A stretch of 11,947 nucleotides of DNA, taken from assembly GCA_031279735.1 (NCBI GenBank), contig JAITHX010000204.1, positions 1 to 11,947 on the forward strand. The letters run 5' to 3'. A program made the translations under genes and the position numbers. Source of the DNA: Prevotellaceae bacterium. Its GTDB lineage: Bacteria > Bacteroidota > Bacteroidia > Bacteroidales > UBA932. This document shows positions 1-7,779 of the stretch, one piece after another (position 1 is the stretch's first letter; each line of letters opens with the position of its first letter). A model generated the notes under the pieces. The model saw only the letters and a list, made by a program, of their open reading frames with translations. It was not told the DNA's origin and ran no database searches.

Positions 1-3
1 GGA

Positions 4-34
4 GTGGCTACCGCCCCCCCGGGCGGGGGGCCAC
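4..34. other. GC-rich imperfect hairpin downstream of the S8 peptidase gene
   Basis: GTGGC at 4-8 pairs with GCCAC at 30-34, and inside it CCGCCC at 11-16 pairs with GGGCGG at 21-26 around a four-base loop. It lies about 95 bases beyond the stop codon of the last minus-strand gene, where a terminator or an extragenic repeat would be expected. Any T-tract on the minus strand would fall outside the window, so I cannot call it an intrinsic terminator. The surrounding 60 bases are strongly C-rich on the plus strand. Confidence 0.4.
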
Positions 35-79
35 CCCCCGACACCCCTCCCCCCGTCGCAAACACCAAATACCACCTAC

Positions 80-126
80 CCACTAACCACTAACCACTAA
101 CCACTAACCACTAACCACTAACCACT
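80..126. repeat. Heptanucleotide tandem array, unit CCACTAA (minus strand TTAGTGG)
   Basis: Six exact copies of CCACTAA (80-86, 87-93, 94-100, 101-107, 108-114, 115-121) are followed by a partial copy CCACT at 122-126. The array begins on the base next to the TAA stop of the S8 peptidase gene (127-129), so it would form the start of that gene's 3' untranslated region. On the minus strand the unit is TTAGTGG, with GG pairs every seven bases. Copy-number change would not alter any reading frame I see. Confidence 0.9.
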
Positions 127-2697
127 TTACACACGCTGTCCGACGGGAACAGGTATGGAAATTCGCTCTTTTATTTCCTGATATATCGGCAAATTCAGAC
201 CTTCGGCAACTTCTATGGATACAAGAATTGCGTATGGTATGTTTTCTGAAAAACTATTGGCATCCTTACTGCAATTGACTTTAATGCCGATAGTGTCTCC
301 GTCAATGAAAGCGGAAGCATTTGTACCTTCAAAAATTTCATGTTGCAATGTACCTCTTTTTACTGTCTGCCAGTCTGAATCCGTTCTTTTTTTTACAACG
401 TTATTTTTAGCCTCGAACCATAAACGGGAGGTTCTATATCTCCGGGTATTTGATGAAACCGGAGAGAACCATGCCAGAGTGATTGTTAATCGTCTTTTTA
501 TGGTTTGTGAAGATAAAGACGGCGGTAAAGGCAGGCTGTAAACGTGAGCTTCCTCCTCTCGCAGTTCTCCGAACCCGACAACTGTTGCTCTTTGCTCCGT
601 ACATTCTTTCACCTTATCGATATTCGGACACCCGTATCCAATCCACCGGCTTATTATACTTTTCATACTCTTTATACTCTGAACATCTGTCAGCCGTTTT
701 TCAATTTCATTGCCAATTGCATCCCATGTACATCCATGCACAAGCATGGCTTTAATTAAAACCGCGATTTTATCGTTCTCGATATTGATATTGTTGTCCT
801 TTATCAGGTTTTGTAAAACCTCGTAACAGAAGTAACCGTTACGGCTCGTTAAAGCAGCTGCATTACTTGTCCCGATTTCATGAATTGTTTTGTTCAACGT
901 GTCGTCAGGCGCCGCAACTCTTAGTCCGGGAGGTCTTTTATACCTTGAAGGAGTCAGCTTGGAATTATCGACAATATGAAAGTCGAACATTTGACGACCG
1001 CCCGCGCATGCTAAATCCGGCTTTATCGCTCTTCTATATCCTTGTCCGAAGGCGGTGTATGTACTTGGAAATATTGAGTTATAGGGATTTAATCGTCTGT
1101 CGTCAGGCTGAAATGTCGCATTGTCGTCATGTAAGGCGCCAACGGTAATGCTGTTTATACTTTCGGCGGGCGACATGATTCTGCAATTTCGAGAATTGTT
1201 TAGAATTTCCCTTACAAATAGTTTCTCTTTTTCAATCGGTTGCAAACTTTCAAATTGGGTCACGGGAATACTGAGTTCAACGGAGTTGTAATGATTACCC
1301 GCACTGACAACAAACAGTACCCTGTATTTGTAGCTTAACCAGTCCAGCAACTTACTCCATGGGCTCATGGAATGATAAAACAATCTATCCCTGTCACATA
1401 TAGACAAGTTGATAATCTTTACGGTTGGAGCAACTGCCTTTACGTTTCCGTCGCCTTCAAAAATACGTCTGACGGCACGGTGAACCGTATCAATAAGCAA
1501 TATATCGTCAGGAATACACTCAATCCTTTCACGATCATTCTCGTTTGGCCGCATGACCGGTCTTATGTACAAAGGCACGGGTAAAAATGTTTCGTTGTTA
1601 TTCAAGTCTCCCTTAACAATCAAGGAACACATTGCGGTTCCATGCTTTCTTTCTCTAACTTGATAATGTGATTCCATTTCATCGGGATCATCAATAATCA
1701 GTCTGTTATCAAGAATCCGGTGCTTGGATAAAGGATAGCCGTCTAAAACGGCTACAATCGGATTCCCCGCAGGCAATGACGATGCAGACGCTATTTCAAG
1801 AGATTGCGCCTCCTCGACGGAAGAAGTATCGACCGCCACTTGTCCGGATGGGCGGAAATACATAATATTCTCGCACCTCAACAATGCGGTATTTCTATTC
1901 GAGAGAATATTTCTTATCCCGCTTGCGGGTAATTCCGCCAGAATTGCATGATAGTGAATTTCCGGAATATCGCAGGAGGTTACAACTCTACCTCCGGCTC
2001 CCGATATTAATTGCGCAACGGAAGAATAGCTTTGTATCCTATGATCCATACTTGAACGATACCACAACTCCACCTCGAATCTCACGATTCTGTCAGGGTC
2101 TATTTGTAAACTTTCGTTCCAGATACGCAGAATATTAGACTCCTTGAATCTATCCTGCACGTCCCATTTCCTGATATTTTTCAGCAGTTTAAAGACCTTC
2201 TTGAACTTTCCTTTTCCTCTGTTCTCACTGCCGCGACAATCAAAATCGGGATTTTCAATCCATAATCTCCATAACGATAAAAGTTGATTCATGGCGGTTA
2301 TATTCGTAAAAACCAAATACAAACTTCCATCTAATGACTTGTCTTCTCGTTCCCTTTTATCATTCAGCGCATAAAAATCATCATCAGGGATTATCTCCTC
2401 CGTTTCAAATTCGCCCAGCCATTCCAACCCCTCTACTTTAGATACTGCCTTTGAAAAATATTCGACACTGCCGACAGTTTCAAAAACTAAAACATGTTCG
2501 GGGATTATCCCGATTGCGGATTGTTGAACTGTGACTCTTTGGGCATCCATAATCTCGCACAAGGCTTCAAATTTAGGCGATAGTCTGTCTCTCTGTCTTT
2601 CCGGCGATGGATATGAAATTTCTCCGACGCCACGTCCCAACTTAGTTCTATCGGCGACTTGTGCATCAGGGAAAAAAAGTAACGGTCTCCGTAGCAT
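127..2697 (-). CDS. ietS: Subtilisin-like S8 family serine peptidase, IetS-like
   Basis: This 856-residue protein has a complete subtilase catalytic core in its middle: Asp319 in VAVLDG, His352 in KHGTA, oxyanion Asn468 in SAGN and nucleophile Ser611 in GTSNAAA. About 310 residues precede the core and about 200 follow it; I do not recognise a named domain in either flank. There is no signal peptide or membrane segment, so it should act in the cytoplasm, unlike most secreted subtilases. Its start codon lies 3 bases after the stop of the AAA ATPase gene, implying translational coupling. Subtilase plus AAA ATPase in this order and size matches the IetAS pair, known for phage defence and for a plasmid incompatibility/stability effect. 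I infer that the ATPase controls or feeds the protease; the target is unknown. The gene is less GC-rich than the upstream housekeeping genes. The peptidase call is firm; the IetS assignment rests on architecture. Confidence 0.85.
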   Translation of the reverse strand: MLRRPLLFFPDAQVADRTKLGRGVGEISYPSPERQRDRLSPKFEALCEIMDAQRVTVQQSAIGIIPEHVLVFETVGSVEYFSKAVSKVEGLEWLGEFETEEIIPDDDFYALNDKREREDKSLDGSLYLVFTNITAMNQLLSLWRLWIENPDFDCRGSENRGKGKFKKVFKLLKNIRKWDVQDRFKESNILRIWNESLQIDPDRIVRFEVELWYRSSMDHRIQSYSSVAQLISGAGGRVVTSCDIPEIHYHAILAELPASGIRNILSNRNTALLRCENIMYFRPSGQVAVDTSSVEEAQSLEIASASSLPAGNPIVAVLDGYPLSKHRILDNRLIIDDPDEMESHYQVRERKHGTAMCSLIVKGDLNNNETFLPVPLYIRPVMRPNENDRERIECIPDDILLIDTVHRAVRRIFEGDGNVKAVAPTVKIINLSICDRDRLFYHSMSPWSKLLDWLSYKYRVLFVVSAGNHYNSVELSIPVTQFESLQPIEKEKLFVREILNNSRNCRIMSPAESINSITVGALHDDNATFQPDDRRLNPYNSIFPSTYTAFGQGYRRAIKPDLACAGGRQMFDFHIVDNSKLTPSRYKRPPGLRVAAPDDTLNKTIHEIGTSNAAALTSRNGYFCYEVLQNLIKDNNINIENDKIAVLIKAMLVHGCTWDAIGNEIEKRLTDVQSIKSMKSIISRWIGYGCPNIDKVKECTEQRATVVGFGELREEEAHVYSLPLPPSLSSQTIKRRLTITLAWFSPVSSNTRRYRTSRLWFEAKNNVVKKRTDSDWQTVKRGTLQHEIFEGTNASAFIDGDTIGIKVNCSKDANSFSENIPYAILVSIEVAEGLNLPIYQEIKERISIPVPVGQRV

Positions 2698-2700
2698 AGC

Positions 2701-3708
2701 TTATTCTATTGTTTTAGCTGTTTTAGCCGTTTCTGTCCTCCCGTTCCTTTCGTTCCGCCTATTCAATTCATCCGCTACGATTTCCTTGATATTTGAATCG
2801 GGGATGGAAAGAATATGCCGCCTCAATACGGACAGTCCAAACTCTTCCGCTTCGGAATAGTTCGCTCCAAGCAATTTCTTCGCTATTGTTTCGGCAGCCA
2901 GCCCGAACTTTATGTTGTGTTGCCGCTCGAATTTCTCCAGCCATAGCAAAAGACCGGCTCGCGTGGGCATTGGCAGGTTTATTCTTATCTGAAATCTCCT
3001 CCACACCGCGCGATCCAATAATTCGGGGTGATTCGTTGCTCCTATTATTGTCACATGACTGGGCAATTCGTCTATTTGGAGCAGCAATGAACTGACAACA
3101 CGTTTAATTTCGCCGGTTTCATGAATGTCGCCCCTTTCCTTGCCCAATGTGTCGAACTCATCAAAAAACAGCACGCATTTTCTGGTGGAGGCAAAATCAA
3201 TTAATTTTCTTAATCTGAGAGCGGTTTCGCCCAAGTACGTGCCGATTACGCTGTCGTACTTCACCACAAACAGAGGTACCATTAACGACTCGGCTATCGC
3301 TTCCGCCAAAGATGTCTTGCCGTTGCCCGGATCTCCCACCAGCAGTATTCTGTTTCTCGGTTCCAGACCATACGAGCGCAGCAAATCCGCCCGATATTGT
3401 TCCTGTATGTATTGTTCGCAAATCCGGACAACTTCTTCCGGAATAACGAGAGTGTCCATTTTTCTCTGCGGAGTGATTTCCGCAACAAGGTTTTCCACCC
3501 TGTAATCAAGACGGATTCGATCATTGGAACTATTGGACGGAGCATTGCTTGCGCTCTTGTTCAGCTCGACTTCCATTTTGTCGGCCAATATTGTATGCCG
3601 CTTGCTGCGTTCTTCCGCAATGATCGCTTCGGCAACCTTCCGAATCATTTGTTTATTGCCCGTAACCGCATACTTTATTAAATCCACGAGCAAATCTGCT
3701 CTCGCCAT
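2701..3708 (-). CDS. ietA: AAA+ ATPase partner of the S8 peptidase, IetA-like
   Basis: This 335-residue protein has one AAA+ module of the FtsH/Cdc48-like type. Walker A is GDPGNGKT at residues 125-132, an aromatic pore-loop motif GTYLGE is at 156-161, Walker B with DE at 183-184 is in VLFFDEFD, sensor 1 is GATN at 223-226, and arginine-finger candidates are Arg237-Arg238 before Phe239. About 110 N-terminal residues, partly helical and charged, precede the ATPase domain and may bind the partner or a substrate. The conserved aromatic pore loop suggests a hexameric protein-threading machine rather than a simple switch. The gene begins 33 bases after the M3 peptidase stop and ends 3 bases before the S8 peptidase start. 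The start is preceded by a purine-rich GGAAAAGAG. By analogy with IetAS it would be the sensor or unfoldase of a two-component defence module; that role is inferred. Confidence 0.85.
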   Translation of the reverse strand: MARADLLVDLIKYAVTGNKQMIRKVAEAIIAEERSKRHTILADKMEVELNKSASNAPSNSSNDRIRLDYRVENLVAEITPQRKMDTLVIPEEVVRICEQYIQEQYRADLLRSYGLEPRNRILLVGDPGNGKTSLAEAIAESLMVPLFVVKYDSVIGTYLGETALRLRKLIDFASTRKCVLFFDEFDTLGKERGDIHETGEIKRVVSSLLLQIDELPSHVTIIGATNHPELLDRAVWRRFQIRINLPMPTRAGLLLWLEKFERQHNIKFGLAAETIAKKLLGANYSEAEEFGLSVLRRHILSIPDSNIKEIVADELNRRNERNGRTETAKTAKTIE

Positions 3709-3741
3709 ACTAATCTCTTTTCCAGTGTCTATACCCTACTC

Positions 3742-5838
3742 TCATTTCAGTCCGCTTCTCTCCAGCAGCGCGTCTATCGACGGCTCTTGTCCGCGAAACG
3801 CAAGATACAATGTCATTGGATTCTCCGTGCCTCCGCGCGAGAGGATATTGCGGCGGAACGATTCGGCTGTTGCCTTGTCGAACACCCCGTTGCGGGCGAA
3901 TACCGAAAAAGCGTCCGCGTCGAGCACTTCCGCCCATTTGTAGCCGTAGTAGCCGGCGGCGTATTCGCCGGCGAATATGTGCGCGAAGGAGGAACTCGCG
4001 AGCGTTTCGGACACTCGGGGCAGGACTGTGGTTTCGTCGGTCGCTTTGCGTTCAAATTCGGACACTTCGACTGCCAATGGCGTTTCGAGAGTGTGATACG
4101 CCATGTCGAGACGTCCGAAGTTCAGCTGCCGGATGCAGGCGTATCCCGCCATGAAGTTGCGGCTTTCCACGATGCGCGCTATCAGCTTGTCGGGAATTCC
4201 TTCGCCGGTTTCGTAATGTCGGGCAAACAGATCGAGAAACTGTTTTTCCACGCAGAAGTTTTCCATGATCTGCGAGGGGAGTTCCACGAAATCGTGATAA
4301 ACGTTGGTGCCTGCCAGACTTTTGTAGGTCACGTCCGAGAGCATCCCGTGCAATCCGTGTCCGAACTCGTGGAGAAAGGTTTCCATTTCGCCGAACGTCA
4401 GCAGCGAGGGTTTGGCGTCGGTGGGTTCGGTGAAGTTGCACACAAGCGAGACTATAGGGCGCTGGTTGCTTCCGCCGGTTTTCCGCTGTTCTCTGAAAAT
4501 CGTCATCCACGCGCCTCCGCTTTTGCCCGCTCTCGGAAAGAAATCGAGGTAGAGCAGTGCGATGAAGGCGCCCTTGTCGTCGGTCACCTCGAAGGCTTTG
4601 ACATCGGGATGATACGCCGGCACGTCGTCGCGCCGCGCAAAGTTCAGCCCGTAGAGTATGTTGGCGAGTTTGAACGCGCCGTCAACCACGTTTTCGAGCT
4701 TGAAGTAGGGACGGGGCGTTTCGTCGTTCAGCGCGTATTTCAGCGATTTGAGTTTCTCGGCATAATAATTCAAGTCCCAAGGCATTATTTCAAAGTCCGC
4801 GCCTGCTTCGGCTCGGGCGAAGTCGCGCAGAGCTTTCAGTTCGTTTTCTACTGCCGGTTTGGAGGCGAGAAGCAGAGCGTCGAGCAGAGCGTTGACCGCC
4901 TCGACGTTTTTCGCCATGGTGGTTTCCAGCCTGTATGCGGCGTAGGATTTGTAGCCGAGCAGATTTGCGAGACGAAGACGCAGGTTCACGATTTGTTCTA
5001 TTATTTCGAGGTTCGACTTGTCGCCCGACATGGCTTTGGAGTTGAATGCCCGATAGAGTTTTTCCCTCAGCGTCCTGTTGTCGGCATACTTCACGAAGGG
5101 CAGATAGCTCGGCTGATGCAGAGTGAACGCCCAGCCGTCGAGCTTTCGGCTCTTCGCTTCCTCGCGCGCCGCATCGACCGCGCTTTGCGGGAGACCCTTG
5201 AGGTCGGCCTCGTCGGTAATCTGCATTACGAAGGCGTTGGTTGCGGCGAGGAGGTTTTGATTGAACGTCAAAGTGAGGAGCGCGAGCTGACTCGATATTT
5301 CGCGAAACTTCGCCTTGTCGTCGGCCGACAGGGTGGCTCCGTTTGCCGCGAAAGCACGATAAATCTTGTCGAGCAGCATCTTTCGTTCGCCGCTCAGTTC
5401 GGCGGAGTTTTCCCTGACCCGCTTGATTCGCTCGAAGAGTTTTTCGTCGAGATACATATCGTTGCTGAAGCCGGTGGTCAGCTCGGTCACGTCCCGTGCA
5501 ACTGCCTGAAGCGTCTCGTTGGTTTCGGCGGCTTCGAGATTGAAGAAAAGCAGCGTCAGCCGGTCGAGAAGTTCTCCGCCGGCTTCGAGAGCTTCGAGAG
5601 TGTTCTCGAAATCGGGGGGCGCGGCATTGTCGGCAACGGCTCTTATTTCGGCGCGGGCTTTTTCCGCTGCCGCCCTGAACGCCGGCAAATAATGTTCGTT
5701 CTTGATTTGCTCGAACGGAGGCGCCTGAAAGGGAGTGTTCCAGTCCGCGAGCAGAGGATTCGTTTCATTGCATGAGATCATCGTAATCGCAAATAAAATT
5801 AATAATGTTCGTTTCGCTGTCAATAGTATTTCTTCCAT
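3742..5838 (-). CDS. dcp: M3 family zinc metallopeptidase (Dcp/oligopeptidase A type), putative lipoprotein
   Basis: A 698-residue thimet-oligopeptidase-family enzyme, of typical length for Dcp or oligopeptidase A. The zinc-binding motif HEFGH spans residues 490-494, the likely third ligand is Glu519 in FVELPSQ, and the substrate-binding Gly/Tyr-rich segment GEYAAGYYGYKW is at 624-635. Such enzymes cleave short peptides, Dcp releasing C-terminal dipeptides. The N-terminus has Lys9-Arg10, a hydrophobic stretch and then Met-Ile-Ser-Cys (Cys23), a plausible lipobox, so the protein is probably exported and lipid-anchored. Using this ATG overlaps the end of rarA by 19 bases; an in-frame TTG six codons in would remove most of the overlap and still keep the signal. 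The next ATG (codon 20) would destroy the signal. Dcp versus oligopeptidase A cannot be settled by eye. Confidence 0.9.
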   Translation of the reverse strand: MEEILLTAKRTLLILFAITMISCNETNPLLADWNTPFQAPPFEQIKNEHYLPAFRAAAEKARAEIRAVADNAAPPDFENTLEALEAGGELLDRLTLLFFNLEAAETNETLQAVARDVTELTTGFSNDMYLDEKLFERIKRVRENSAELSGERKMLLDKIYRAFAANGATLSADDKAKFREISSQLALLTLTFNQNLLAATNAFVMQITDEADLKGLPQSAVDAAREEAKSRKLDGWAFTLHQPSYLPFVKYADNRTLREKLYRAFNSKAMSGDKSNLEIIEQIVNLRLRLANLLGYKSYAAYRLETTMAKNVEAVNALLDALLLASKPAVENELKALRDFARAEAGADFEIMPWDLNYYAEKLKSLKYALNDETPRPYFKLENVVDGAFKLANILYGLNFARRDDVPAYHPDVKAFEVTDDKGAFIALLYLDFFPRAGKSGGAWMTIFREQRKTGGSNQRPIVSLVCNFTEPTDAKPSLLTFGEMETFLHEFGHGLHGMLSDVTYKSLAGTNVYHDFVELPSQIMENFCVEKQFLDLFARHYETGEGIPDKLIARIVESRNFMAGYACIRQLNFGRLDMAYHTLETPLAVEVSEFERKATDETTVLPRVSETLASSSFAHIFAGEYAAGYYGYKWAEVLDADAFSVFARNGVFDKATAESFRRNILSRGGTENPMTLYLAFRGQEPSIDALLERSGLK

Positions 5839-7100
5839 AAAGTTTTCAGATGTTTAAGAATTTCGTGTTCCTTGGGGTTGTCGCCCGGCTGATAGAACTT
5901 TGTGCCGGCGGCGCTTTCGGGCAGAAACTCCAGATCGGCGAAGTTTCCGCGATAGGAATGAGCGTATTTATAGTCTTTTCCGTAGTTCAGCTGTTTCATC
6001 AGTTTGGTCGGGGCGTTGCGCAGATGCAGAGGTACGGGCAGGTCGCCGGTTTTGCGCACGAAGTCCATCGCCGCCTCTATTGCGGAGTAGGTGGCGTTGC
6101 TTTTCGGGGAAACGGCGAGATACACTGCCGTTTCGGACATTATGATGCGCGCTTCGGGCATCCCTATCTTGTGCACGGCGTCGAAGCAGGCATTGGCGAG
6201 CAGCAGAGCGTTGGGATTCGCGAGGCCGATATCCTCCGCCGCAAGTATCAGCATGCGTCGGGCGATGAAGAGAGGGTCTTCGCCTCCCTCCAGCATCCGC
6301 GCCATCCAATAGACGGCGGCGTTGGGGTCGCTGCCCCGCATCGACTTGATGAATGCCGAGATAATGTCGTAGTGCTGTTCGCCGTTCTTGTCGTAGAGAG
6401 CGATGTTTTCCTGGAGGATTGCGGTGATCGACTCGTTGTCTATCACTATGGTGTGGGCGCCGGCGCTGACACTGACCTTCGCCGCGAGGTCGATTATGTT
6501 GAGCAGCTTGCGGGCGTCGCCTCCGGAGAAGCGGAAGAGAGCGTCGGTTTCCCTCAGATCGAAAGTTTTGGTCTTGAGCACTGTGTCGTGATGCACCGCC
6601 CTGTCGAGCAGACATTCGAGGTCGTCCTTTTCCAGCGACTTAAGCACATAAACCTGTGCGCGGGAGAGCAGCGGGGAAATCACCTCGAACGAGGGATTTT
6701 CGGTTGTGGCGCCGATAAGCGTCACTATGCCCTTTTCCACCGCGCCGAGCAGCGAATCCTGCTGCGACTTGCTGAACCGGTGTATTTCGTCGATAAACAG
6801 GATGGGATTGGGCGCGGAAAAGAACTTTCGGGATTTCGCCGTCTCGATAACCTCGCGTATATCCTTGACGCCCGAATTGATGGCGCTCAGAGTGAAGAAC
6901 GAGCGATTCTGTTTGTTGGCGATAATCTGCGCCAGAGTGGTTTTGCCCACGCCCGGAGGTCCCCAGAGGATGAACGACGAAATATTGTCGGACTCTATCA
7001 TGTTTCGCAGCACGGCGCCCTTGCCCACAAGGTGCTTTTGTCCGATATACTCGTCCAGCGTTTTCGGTCTCAGGCGTTCGGCAAGCGGGATATTTTCCAT
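5820..7100 (-). CDS. rarA: RarA/MgsA replication-associated recombination AAA+ ATPase
   Basis: A 426-residue protein of the RarA/MgsA/WRNIP1 family, which acts on stalled replication forks and single-stranded DNA gaps. It shows Walker A GPPGVGKT at 47-54, Walker B with DEIH at 104-107, a sensor-1 region ATTENPSF at 131-138, an arginine finger Arg147 in SPLLSR and sensor 2 GGDAR at 193-197. The C-terminal tetramerisation region includes the family hallmarks SAFIKSMRGSDP (248-259) and YWMARMLEGGED (264-275). I start it at the ATG at 7098-7100 because the family N-terminus MENIPLAERLRP begins there. The frame stays open a further 180 codons upstream, but that stretch lies antisense-free inside the Nudix gene in another frame and resembles nothing. 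The start lies 14 bases after the Nudix stop. Confidence 0.95.
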   Translation of the reverse strand: MENIPLAERLRPKTLDEYIGQKHLVGKGAVLRNMIESDNISSFILWGPPGVGKTTLAQIIANKQNRSFFTLSAINSGVKDIREVIETAKSRKFFSAPNPILFIDEIHRFSKSQQDSLLGAVEKGIVTLIGATTENPSFEVISPLLSRAQVYVLKSLEKDDLECLLDRAVHHDTVLKTKTFDLRETDALFRFSGGDARKLLNIIDLAAKVSVSAGAHTIVIDNESITAILQENIALYDKNGEQHYDIISAFIKSMRGSDPNAAVYWMARMLEGGEDPLFIARRMLILAAEDIGLANPNALLLANACFDAVHKIGMPEARIIMSETAVYLAVSPKSNATYSAIEAAMDFVRKTGDLPVPLHLRNAPTKLMKQLNYGKDYKYAHSYRGNFADLEFLPESAAGTKFYQPGDNPKEHEILKHLKTLWKKYY

Positions 7101-7114
7101 GTCTTCAATGTGTT

Positions 7115-7759
7115 TTATCTCGTGTCGCGATCTCGTGTCGAGCAACCGTTCGCCGCATCCCGCATCAGTTCGCGCAGCGAGGCGTAGGTCTGAGGAATGT
7201 AGTCCTGCAGTTCGGCGAGCCTCACGGAAACCGCTTCGCTTATTCCCTCTTCGGCTTGAGGCGCGAAGGGAGCCGCGCCGCCATACAGCGCCTCGAACCA
7301 TGCCGTGCGCTTGATGATTCGCACATCGTTCCTCACATAAACGTGATACGTGTCGCGAATCTTGCATCCTACTTCCACTCCGGCTATTCCGCACTCTTCC
7401 TCCATTTCGCGGCGCGCGGCTTCGACTTCCGTTTCCCCGTCCTCGACCTTGCCCTTGGGCAAATCCCAATAGCCGAAGCGACGAATCAGCGTTAGCCTGC
7501 CCGCCGCATCGAAAAGCAGCCCGCCCGCCGCCGCAACATGCACGTTGCGCGACAGCAGACAGTCCAGCGCCGCCGAAGGCGTCGGAGTGCAAACATAAAA
7601 TTCGGGAATATCCGACTGCATGAAGAAATCGAAATGCGCGCAAACCTCTGCGGCTTCGTCTATTCTCGTGCCTATTCCGTTGAGTGCGCGGAAACAGAGC
7701 GATTCGTCGGACGACAGCGCAAAGAAGCGCTCGTCGGCATATATGAGCAGAGTGTCCAT
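7115..7759 (-). CDS. Nudix family hydrolase
   Basis: A 214-residue protein with a perfect Nudix box at residues 103-125: Gly103, Glu109, Arg117-Glu118, Glu121-Glu122 and Gly124 at the canonical GX5EX7REUXEEXGU spacing. The preceding YWDLPKGK is typical of the family. These enzymes hydrolyse nucleoside diphosphates linked to another group; the substrate cannot be read from the sequence. The roughly 75 residues before the Nudix domain have no recognised fold and make the protein longer than a minimal Nudix enzyme. I start at the ATG at 7757-7759, 20 bases after the aspS stop; the frame stays open far upstream through aspS, but that extension is Arg/Ser-rich shadow sequence. It sits between aspS and rarA, 14 bases from the latter. 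Confidence 0.9.
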   Translation of the reverse strand: MDTLLIYADERFFALSSDESLCFRALNGIGTRIDEAAEVCAHFDFFMQSDIPEFYVCTPTPSAALDCLLSRNVHVAAAGGLLFDAAGRLTLIRRFGYWDLPKGKVEDGETEVEAARREMEEECGIAGVEVGCKIRDTYHVYVRNDVRIIKRTAWFEALYGGAAPFAPQAEEGISEAVSVRLAELQDYIPQTYASLRELMRDAANGCSTRDRDTR

Positions 7760-7779
7760 GTCGTGAGCCGAATGTCGGG

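Noticed and set aside
3787..5775. 662-codon open frame on the plus strand, antisense to the M3 peptidase gene
   Set aside because: It mirrors a gene whose motifs are unmistakable. Its translation is low-complexity in Val/Phe/Glu/Arg with no domain, which is the usual shadow of a GC-rich gene lacking TTA, CTA and TCA codons.
5850..7187. 445-codon open frame on the plus strand, antisense to rarA
   Set aside because: Shadow of rarA; no domain and no initiation context.
7101..7643. Upstream in-frame extension of rarA
   Set aside because: The added 180 residues are Arg/Gly/Ser-rich, overlap the whole Nudix gene in another frame, and the RarA family N-terminus starts at the ATG at 7100.
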